Source: Massilia psychrophila (GTDB taxonomy: Bacteria; Pseudomonadota; Gammaproteobacteria; Burkholderiales; Burkholderiaceae_D). Taken from it: 64,000 nt of DNA. The notes under the pieces were generated by a model, which did no database searches, was not told the origin of the DNA, and saw only the letters and a list, made by a program, of their open reading frames with translations. The stretch's first letter is position 1. The number at the start of each line of letters is the position of its first letter. Below, piece after piece: positions 59,336-64,000 of this stretch. The DNA is taken from positions 1 to 64,000 of the forward strand of contig NZ_PDOB01000021.1 in assembly GCF_002760665.1 (NCBI RefSeq). Reading direction: 5' to 3'. A program made the translations under genes and the position numbers.

Positions 59336-61274
59336 CATTGTCGGCCGCCTGTGGCGCGCGGCATGGCGCCGCCGCGCCCCAATCTGGCTGGGCGCCGTGC
59401 TGCCGTGGTGCCTGCTGCTGTCGGTGCCGGGCGTGTTGGCAACTGTGGTGTTGGCGATGTGGGACGGCGCGCGCCTGTACCGGCGCGTGGCGGCCAACTG
59501 GGCGCGCTGGCTCGATAGCGCGCTGCCGGCGTTTGAAGACAGCAGCGCATTGCTGGCCAGCGCGGCGTCGCCGATCGGCCAGTTGCAGCGCCAGCGTGTG
59601 ATTAATCGCTTCACTAGCCGGGATCTATCGAACGTGGCGCGCACCCGCGTTGATGGCGGCTACCACTGGATCGCCGTCAGTTTTCTTGCCGCCGGCGCTG
59701 TATGGGCCTGGGGCGCGCGCGCCAATGTGTCGGTCGCCATTCCCAAAGCTGCGCAGGCAGTCGTGGAAAAGAGCCGCATCGTCGTGCATGTCGTGCCGCC
59801 GAAGTACACGGCGGTGCCGGCGTTCGAATCGGCGCCGCGCGACCTCGTCGCGCCGCAACACAGCCAAGTGCGCTGGTGCGCGAGCGAGGCAGGCGACGCT
59901 GTCATTGAGCTCAGCGATGGCCGGCATTTGCAGGTCAAAGCCGGTTGCGCGCGCTCGATTGCGACCGAGACGGTGTTCTGGCGCTGGCGCGGCGAGCGCT
60001 ACACCTTGCGGGTGACGCCCGACGCGCCGCCGCTCATCAGCGTGACCAAGCCTGCCGACATGGTCCAGCTGCTGGCGGCCGACGCCGGCAGCGCGGCCAT
60101 CGCGGTGTCGGTACGCGACGACTACCTGGTGCGCCGCGCAACGCTGCACCTGACCTTGGCGCGCGGCAGCGGCGAGAACATCCGTTTCAGCGACCGCGAG
60201 CTTGCGCTGCCCCAATCGAGCGATCCGCGCGTGCGCAACTGGTCGAAGCAGTGGTCGTTGCATGAGCTCGGCATGGAGCCGGGCGATGAACTGTATTTCT
60301 TTGTTCGCGCCAGTGACAACGCCGAGCCACCCCACAACGCGCAATCGCCGACCTACACCTTGCGCCTGGCGGGACCGCAAATCAAGGAAGATGAGACGTC
60401 GGCCCTGCCGATGCTGGCCAGCCCGGAAAGCCTGCGCAGCCAGCGCCAGGTCATCATCGATACCGAGCAACTGGTGGCGGACATGAAAGTGCAGCCTCGG
60501 CTGGCCGCCGCCACGGTGCGCAGCCGCAGCGAAGCGATCGGCGCCGACCAGGCCCGGTTGCGGCGCCGCTATGGCCAGTTCCTCGGCGAAGAATCGACGC
60601 TGTTCGGCGACGACGACCATGACAAGGACGGTGACAAGGAAGGTGACAAGGACGGTGGCAAGCGCGATGTGCTTGCCCAATTCGGCCATGCCCACGACCA
60701 GGCGGAAAACGCCACGCTGTTCGACGAAGCGACCAAAAAAATACTGCGCCGCGCGCTGGCGGCCATGTGGGATGCCGAAAAGGCCTTGCGTGCGCTGACG
60801 CCAGCGTCAGCGCTGCCACCCGAATTGAAGGCGCTCGAAGCGGTCAAGCAGCTGCAGCAGGCCGACCGCATCTACCTGCACAAGACGGCGTTCGCGCCGC
60901 CCCCGATCAGGGAAGAAATTCGCATGAGCGGCGACGTGGTGGGAACCAGGAGCTACCGCCGTGAGCAGGGTAAGCCGGGCGAGGCGGTGCCGGCCCAATT
61001 GCGCGAACTGCTGGGCGCGCTGGGCGGCGACAGCACCCTGCCGGCGCTCTGGAGCCGGACCGCGCACGAGTCGATTCGGGCCCATATTGCCAACGACGAA
61101 CAGCGGCTCGAAGCGCAGCGCGCGGTGCAGGATGTGGCCGACGGCTGCGCTGCCTGCCGGCCGGTGCTGCGGGCGTGGCTGCGCGGCGCGATCCTCGACG
61201 CGCCGGTACTGTTGCGGGCCACGCCGACGGCCACCACCCCTTTTGTGCAGGCCTGGCGCAAGGCGGCGCCATGA
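59319..61274 (+). CDS. Large membrane-anchored protein, DUF4175-like
   Basis: 651 residues. Two membrane helices (about 22-46 and 115-131) are followed by a large extracytoplasmic part. That part has beta-rich Ig-like segments (about 140-360; PLISVTKPADMVQLLAADAG), then a helical region from about 390 on, with an acidic repeat DHDKDGDKEGDKDGGK at about 433-448. The layout matches DUF4175-type proteins found in MoxR-DUF58-BatA operons. Function unknown. The acidic stretch resembles calcium-binding DxDxDG loops. Family assignment is by architecture and is not certain. Confidence 0.6.
   Translation: MQAGADIVGRLWRAAWRRRAPIWLGAVLPWCLLLSVPGVLATVVLAMWDGARLYRRVAANWARWLDSALPAFEDSSALLASAASPIGQLQRQRVINRFTSRDLSNVARTRVDGGYHWIAVSFLAAGAVWAWGARANVSVAIPKAAQAVVEKSRIVVHVVPPKYTAVPAFESAPRDLVAPQHSQVRWCASEAGDAVIELSDGRHLQVKAGCARSIATETVFWRWRGERYTLRVTPDAPPLISVTKPADMVQLLAADAGSAAIAVSVRDDYLVRRATLHLTLARGSGENIRFSDRELALPQSSDPRVRNWSKQWSLHELGMEPGDELYFFVRASDNAEPPHNAQSPTYTLRLAGPQIKEDETSALPMLASPESLRSQRQVIIDTEQLVADMKVQPRLAAATVRSRSEAIGADQARLRRRYGQFLGEESTLFGDDDHDKDGDKEGDKDGGKRDVLAQFGHAHDQAENATLFDEATKKILRRALAAMWDAEKALRALTPASALPPELKALEAVKQLQQADRIYLHKTAFAPPPIREEIRMSGDVVGTRSYRREQGKPGEAVPAQLRELLGALGGDSTLPALWSRTAHESIRAHIANDEQRLEAQRAVQDVADGCAACRPVLRAWLRGAILDAPVLLRATPTATTPFVQAWRKAAP
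60621..60656 (+). repeat. Three tandem 12-bp repeats inside the DUF4175-like gene
   Basis: Three copies of GACAAGGACGGT; the middle one is GACAAGGAAGGT. They encode D-K-D/E-G three times. Copy number can change by slippage without a frameshift. Confidence 0.85.
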
Positions 61275-62791
61275 TGGCCGCAAGTTTGTTGACCCTGCTG
61301 ACCATACTACTGACCGGCGCCGCCAGTGCCGGCCTTTATTTGTGGCGCCGGCGCTGGGTCGACGCGGCGCTGGCGCTGGTTGTCGCCGCATCGCTGGCGG
61401 GCATTGCCGCCGGTTTCAAACTGCCGGCAGCGGGCGCGATCGCGCTGGCGGTGTCGGGTGACGGCCTGCGCGAAGCCGAATGGCGCGATGCCCCGGCCCA
61501 AAAAATCGCCTGGACGATGCCGAAAACGGCCGTGCTGCGGCTGGATTTTCCGCGCACGCTAACGTTGGGCCGCATGTTCAAGTTGACCGTCCACCGCAGT
61601 GCGCCGGGCGCGGCGCGCCTGCAGCTGCTGGCCGAGAACGGTCAAGTTATTACCGAAACCCGCGCCGAGGCCAGCGCTCTGGAGGCGTCGATCAGCGTGC
61701 AGTGGCTGCCGCCGGCGGCCGAACTACTGGTGCTGCGCGCGCGCTTGCTGGGCGCTGACGGCAAGACGCTGGCCGAGGGGCCCGTGCCATTGAACGTTGT
61801 CGAAGCCGCGCCGCTGCGGGTCCGCGGCCGCTTTAGCGCGCCGTCGTTCGACCTGCGCGCCCTGGGCGACCTGCTGGTCAATAGCGGCGCACTGCTCGAC
61901 TGGCACGTCACGCTCGGCAAAACCGTCACGCGTAGTGAAACCGCGCGCGCGCCGCTGGCCGCAGCGGATCTGCTGCTGGTCGACGCCGCCTGGTTCGAGC
62001 GCGCGCCGGAAAACCAGCGCAGTGCCATGCTGGCGCAGGTAGCGCTTGGCACGCCGTTGGTAATCCTCGCCGCGAATGCCTTTGATCCGCGCCTGTGGCA
62101 GGCTAGCCTTCAGCTGGAACTCAAAGCGCAACCGGACAAGTCGGCCGGCGCGCCGCTGGCGATGCCGGTGGCGCCGTTCAATCCGGCGTCGGCCGTGGCC
62201 GGCGCATGGCGCAGTGCCGACGGCGCGCTATGGTCGCGCCGCTGGCAGAAAGGGCGCATTTCGTGGGTTGGCGTCGGCCACTGGCACCGCTACGCCATCA
62301 GCGAGCCGCAGCAGCTCGGCATGTGGTGGCAGGGCGTGCTCGACCAGGCCGGCGTCGAACGCGATGAAGAGGTGGTGTGGGATGCGCCAAGCGAGATGCC
62401 GTTCGCCGGACAGCGGCTGGAAGTGTGCGCGAAAGGTGTGCGCGGCGAGGCGGTGTTTTCCGGACTCGGGCAGGCGGCGCCCTGGCAGCGCCGTCCCGAC
62501 AAGGCCGATGCCTCGTGCATGGCAGTCTGGCCGAAAGCGCCTGGATGGCTGACCGTGCGCGCGCAGGGCAAGGCGCCGCGGTCGGACCGAACGCAGTCGA
62601 ACAACATCTATGTGTTTGCGAACGATGACTGGCCGTTGTGGCAGGCGGCGCAGCGGCGCGATGCAACCGCGCGCTACGCCGCCCGCACCGCGGCGCCGGC
62701 CGGCGCGAACAGCACGCCGATGCCGGCGTGGCCATTCGCGCTGCTGTGTGCGCTGGCGATGCTCACGCTGTGGTGGCGCGAGCATCGCTAG
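61271..62791 (+). CDS. BatA-like membrane protein, long form
   Basis: 506 residues. Two N-terminal helices (about 4-24 and 31-50), a large soluble part and a C-terminal helix (about 484-501, PFALLCALAMLTLWW). The soluble part contains a glutamine-amidotransferase-like stretch without an evident catalytic cysteine (ADLLLVDAAWFERAPENQRS, then VILAANAFDP). It is the last gene of the unit and overlaps the previous gene by 4 bp (ATGA). Architecture resembles membrane proteins accompanying MoxR/DUF58, but I cannot name a family with certainty. The convergent TonB receptor gene begins 12 bp after its stop. Confidence 0.7.
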   Translation: MMAASLLTLLTILLTGAASAGLYLWRRRWVDAALALVVAASLAGIAAGFKLPAAGAIALAVSGDGLREAEWRDAPAQKIAWTMPKTAVLRLDFPRTLTLGRMFKLTVHRSAPGAARLQLLAENGQVITETRAEASALEASISVQWLPPAAELLVLRARLLGADGKTLAEGPVPLNVVEAAPLRVRGRFSAPSFDLRALGDLLVNSGALLDWHVTLGKTVTRSETARAPLAAADLLLVDAAWFERAPENQRSAMLAQVALGTPLVILAANAFDPRLWQASLQLELKAQPDKSAGAPLAMPVAPFNPASAVAGAWRSADGALWSRRWQKGRISWVGVGHWHRYAISEPQQLGMWWQGVLDQAGVERDEEVVWDAPSEMPFAGQRLEVCAKGVRGEAVFSGLGQAAPWQRRPDKADASCMAVWPKAPGWLTVRAQGKAPRSDRTQSNNIYVFANDDWPLWQAAQRRDATARYAARTAAPAGANSTPMPAWPFALLCALAMLTLWWREHR

Positions 62792-62803
62792 GCACCGACG
62801 CGA

Positions 62804-64000
62804 TTAAAAGGCGTAATCGACCCGCACGTAGCCCGAGCGCCCATTGATGCCGATCGGGCACGTCTCCCAGCAATGCGTGAAGCCCAGTTGCGGGAACGGC
62901 GCCGCCCGTGTCTTGTCCCATTCGGTCGGATAGGTGTCGAAAATGTTGTTCGAGCCGGCCGACAGCGAGAGCCGCTTGGTGAACGCGTAGCGCAGCGACA
63001 GGTCGACCAGCCACTTCGCTTCCCAGGTCTGGATGAACGGCGCGGTGAAGCCCTGTCCCTGCACTTTGCCATAGTAATTGGCGCGCGTGTTCAGGTTCCA
63101 CGGTCCCACCGTGTAGTCGGCTGCGACCACGTGGTGCTGGCGCGGCTGGCCCCGTTCGATCAGCGTCACCTGCGAATCGTCGAACAGCTGGGCGCCGGTC
63201 AGCACCGGCGACTGCGAGTTGCGGCTCTTCACCTTCGTCTGGTTGAAGCCGAGCTGGCCGGACATCACCAGGGTAGCGCCGCGCCACTTGCTGGTGTGTT
63301 CGGCCACCAGGTCGAAGCCATCCGTGCTGGTGTCGATTGCGTTGGTGAAGAACTGCGCCTGGCCGACCTTGAGCGGATCGAGCAGCGCCTTGATCGGGCA
63401 TGCGCCAACGGTCAGGCAGGCGCCGGACTCGGGCGCGATGTTACTCGAAAAGACAATCCGGTCGTCGATGTTGGTGCGGTACAGGTCGGCGGTGACCGAG
63501 AAATTGGTGGCCGGGCGCAAAATCATGCCGATGCTGGCGCTCTTCGAGGTTTCCTCCTTCAGCGGGGCGATGCCGAAGGCGCGCGTCACGGCGCTGCCTT
63601 CGCGCGCGGTCAGGGTTTCGGTCAGTACGCCGGCCGAGTTCAGGTTGGTCGACACGGAGCTATAAAACTTCTGCTGCACGCCAGGCGCCCGAAAGCCCGT
63701 CGACACGCTGCCGCGAAAGCCGATCGCGCGCGACGGATCGTAGCGCATGCTCAGTTTTCCGGTGGTGGTGTTGCCGAAGTCGGAATATTTTTCGAAGCGC
63801 ACCGCGCCGGCCACCAGCAGCTGTGGCGTCAGGTTGTGTTCCGCATCGAGGTAGGCGGCGACGTTGTGGCGGCCGGCGTCGACCGCGGTGCCTGGGGTGT
63901 AGCCGGGGAAGCCTTGCGCGCCGGAGGCTGCGATGCCGCCGTTCTGGTTCAAGATCTTGATCGCCGGATTATTGGTGCGGCCGTACTGATACGAGACCGG
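62804..64000 (-). CDS. TonB-dependent receptor, C-terminal part (cut by window edge)
   Basis: 399 residues of the C-terminal beta-barrel are in view; the frame stays open to the right edge, so the plug domain and TonB box lie outside. Barrel landmarks are RGSVSTGFRAPGVQQKF, YRTNIDDRIVF and the closing strand YVRVDYAF with the usual terminal phenylalanine. Such receptors import siderophores, cobalamin, glycans or peptides; substrate cannot be read from this part. Two cysteines in GACLTVGACPIK probably form a disulfide in an outer loop. It converges on the BatA-like gene. Confidence 0.92.
   Translation of the reverse strand, partial: PVSYQYGRTNNPAIKILNQNGGIAASGAQGFPGYTPGTAVDAGRHNVAAYLDAEHNLTPQLLVAGAVRFEKYSDFGNTTTGKLSMRYDPSRAIGFRGSVSTGFRAPGVQQKFYSSVSTNLNSAGVLTETLTAREGSAVTRAFGIAPLKEETSKSASIGMILRPATNFSVTADLYRTNIDDRIVFSSNIAPESGACLTVGACPIKALLDPLKVGQAQFFTNAIDTSTDGFDLVAEHTSKWRGATLVMSGQLGFNQTKVKSRNSQSPVLTGAQLFDDSQVTLIERGQPRQHHVVAADYTVGPWNLNTRANYYGKVQGQGFTAPFIQTWEAKWLVDLSLRYAFTKRLSLSAGSNNIFDTYPTEWDKTRAAPFPQLGFTHCWETCPIGINGRSGYVRVDYAF

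Noticed and set aside
60571-60798. Threonine/arginine-rich frame in the DUF4175-like gene
   Set aside because: It arises from the 12-bp repeats read in another frame; no gene evidence.

Overview
The window reads as chromosome of a GC-rich betaproteobacterium, most likely an Oxalobacteraceae member of the Massilia/Duganella/Janthinobacterium type. The reasons are the tuf - tRNA-Trp - secE - nusG - rplKAJL - rpoBC order, proteins of proteobacterial type throughout, and many exported peptidases. This is inferred from reading the sequence; no database search was made. I see no integrase, transposase gene, prophage gene or CRISPR array.

Region 1 (1-12711) is the conserved transcription/translation block: the tuf tail, tRNA-Trp with its own promoter, secE-nusG, rplK-rplA, a structured leader, rplJ-rplL, an attenuator-like hairpin, rpoB, a palindromic repeat pair, rpoC and a strong terminator. 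Region 2 (12.7-18.8 kb) holds single genes: a small hypothetical protein, a TerB-like protein, a divergent MFS transporter/LysR regulator pair, outer-membrane phospholipase A and an aldo/keto reductase. Palindromic repeats and a MITE-like inverted-repeat element lie between them. Region 3 (18.8-26.6 kb) carries M28 and M14 zinc peptidases, a DUF885 peptidase-like protein with an amino-acid-type binding protein, a deleted Lrp/AsnC regulator pseudogene and a cupin.

Region 4 (26.9-39.5 kb) holds a giant cyclic beta-1,2-glucan synthase (NdvB/ChvB type), a Tsx-like outer-membrane protein, an exported PHP-type metallohydrolase and the 5'-truncated remnant of a secreted Ig-like/carbohydrate-binding-like protein. 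Region 5 (39.6-49.4 kb) has an M1 aminopeptidase with a beta-lactamase-like serine hydrolase, a small secreted protein, an HtrA-like protease, an orphan sugar-type binding lipoprotein paired with a Cache-HAMP-GGDEF membrane protein whose signature is degenerate, and a methyltransferase-fold protein that carries a signal peptide.

Region 6 (49.8-62.8 kb) is the most unusual part: one tightly packed ten-gene transcription unit. It contains two tandem TldD-TldE pairs, in which both TldD proteins start with twin-arginine signal peptides while the TldE partners have none. They are followed by DUF4159, a MoxR AAA+ ATPase, DUF58, a BatA-like membrane protein, a large DUF4175-like membrane protein and a second BatA-like protein. 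It may form a periplasmic TldD/TldE protease or maturase served by a MoxR-type chaperone module. A convergent TonB-dependent receptor is cut by the right edge.
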